From JAZIHH01 sp036678685 (GTDB taxonomy: Bacteria; Bacillota; UBA4882; UBA10575), in NCBI GenBank assembly GCA_036678685.1, contig JAZIHH010000020.1, positions 372,001 to 436,000 on the forward strand: 64,000 nucleotides of DNA, given 5' to 3'. Below the pieces are notes generated by a model that saw nothing but the letters and a program-made list of their open reading frames with translations, was not told the origin of the DNA and made no database searches. This document shows, piece after piece, positions 63,487-64,000 of this stretch. Every line of letters starts with the position of its first letter. The stretch's first letter is position 1. Position numbers and translations under genes: made by a program.

Positions 63487-63864
63487 TCATTGGCAGTCGG
63501 CACAAATGGTGTTGAACCGGTTGGAAGGAAAGACCGTGATTTTGCCGGGCGGACAAGGGAGCTTGCGTTGTCTGATTTTGAAACCAACAATCTGAAGAAG
63601 TTGGATGACGGCCAGGAGTTGGTCAAGGGCCCTCGGGAGCTGCCGGTTGTTGCGCAGAATGGTTATAGCTTGGGTCAGGTGGCGAAGGATGGCTTGCTTG
63701 TGTTTGGCGGAGAGGGGAAGGTTGCGTACTCCCGCAATCACCGTCTCGATCTCCCCGCGCAAACGCTCCACCTCCGACGGGCCAAGGCGGCCGGGGCGGT
63801 CCAGGAAATTCGCCACCCGCTGGGAGACCTTTTCGATTCTTCGCAAAACAGCACAAGCGCTCAT
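63487..63864 (-). CDS. Small hypothetical protein, helix-rich
   Basis: The 125-residue product has a predicted helical body (RRIEKVSQRVANFLDR, LRGEIETVIAGVRNL, LDQLLAVIQLLQIVGFKIRQ) and a tail ending ICADCQ. AGGAGGT six bases before the ATG and a terminator after it make it a real gene. I know no family for it. The rest of the window to 64000 shows no further gene. Confidence 0.6.
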   Translation of the reverse strand: MSACAVLRRIEKVSQRVANFLDRPGRLGPSEVERLRGEIETVIAGVRNLPLSAKHKQAILRHLTQAITILRNNRQLPRALDQLLAVIQLLQIVGFKIRQRKLPCPPGKITVFPSNRFNTICADCQ

Positions 63865-64000
63865 GGAGTCACCTCCTGTATTAGTTTATGAGCCACAATG
63901 GTGTGAAGAACAATATCTGTTTAAAACAGGCTGTTTCCCTAAAAAGATCTTCCTTTTACACGGGAGCACGCCCCAAACAGGAAGCGACAAGCCGCCCGGG

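Overview
The window looks like a chromosomal segment of a low-abundance-lineage Bacillota (Firmicutes). Shine-Dalgarno sites are strong (AGGAGG type), promoters are sigma-A-like with 17-18 base spacers, starts are ATG/GTG/TTG mixed, and the housekeeping genes (hisD, hisB, pcrA, rph, rdgB, secD, secF, uppP, recJ, rel, dtd) are of Gram-positive type. Several envelope proteins nevertheless look like those of a two-membrane cell: an SLH plus coiled-coil plus C-terminal anchor protein of Omp-alpha layout, a signal-peptide patatin phospholipase with a beta-rich C-terminal half, a GspK-like minor pseudopilin, and an 889-residue exported protein with an outer-membrane-barrel-like middle. My inference is a diderm Firmicute of the Limnochordia/Hydrogenispora kind; no BamA or Lpt gene is present here to prove it.

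Layout. 1-12 kb: beta-glucan use (GH94 phosphorylase, secreted GH16-CBM6 beta-1,3-glucanase, CUT1 ABC importer, LacI regulator with AAACCGGTTT-type operators), plus a cupin and an orphan GspK-like gene. 12-13.8 kb: NTP-transferase-like and methyltransferase genes. 13.8-21 kb: a sigma-A promoter, a c-di-GMP-II riboswitch with a terminator, then four secreted genes (three related pilin-like beta proteins and a PapD-like chaperone), facing lemA, a TPM-domain gene and the usher-like 889-residue gene on the other strand. 21-26 kb: a lipoprotein and a surface-polymer operon (DUF4330, O-antigen-ligase-like, csaB, tagA). 26-32 kb: a yitT gene broken by one in-frame TGA, an SLH protein, hisD-hisB-pcrA. 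32-36 kb: AMIN amidase and patatin. 36-40 kb: orphan glmL, two-subunit fumarase, rph-rdgB. 40-53 kb: arabinan/arabinose use (araD-araB, three-gene ABC importer, GH127, GH51, two LacI regulators, six TTAAACGATTAR operators). 53-64 kb: tRNA-Pro, tRNA-Gly, a 44-residue membrane peptide, secD-secF-uppP, recJ-rel-dtd, a DUF4139-like exported protein, tRNA-Leu and a small hypothetical gene.

The most interesting system is at 13.8-21 kb. A second messenger switch (c-di-GMP) is predicted to turn on a small operon of exported beta-sandwich subunits and a periplasmic-type chaperone, with a candidate outer-membrane assembly platform nearby. That would be a chaperone/usher-like surface fibre in a Firmicute. 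The riboswitch rests on clear sequence and pairing evidence; the fibre-assembly role is inference.
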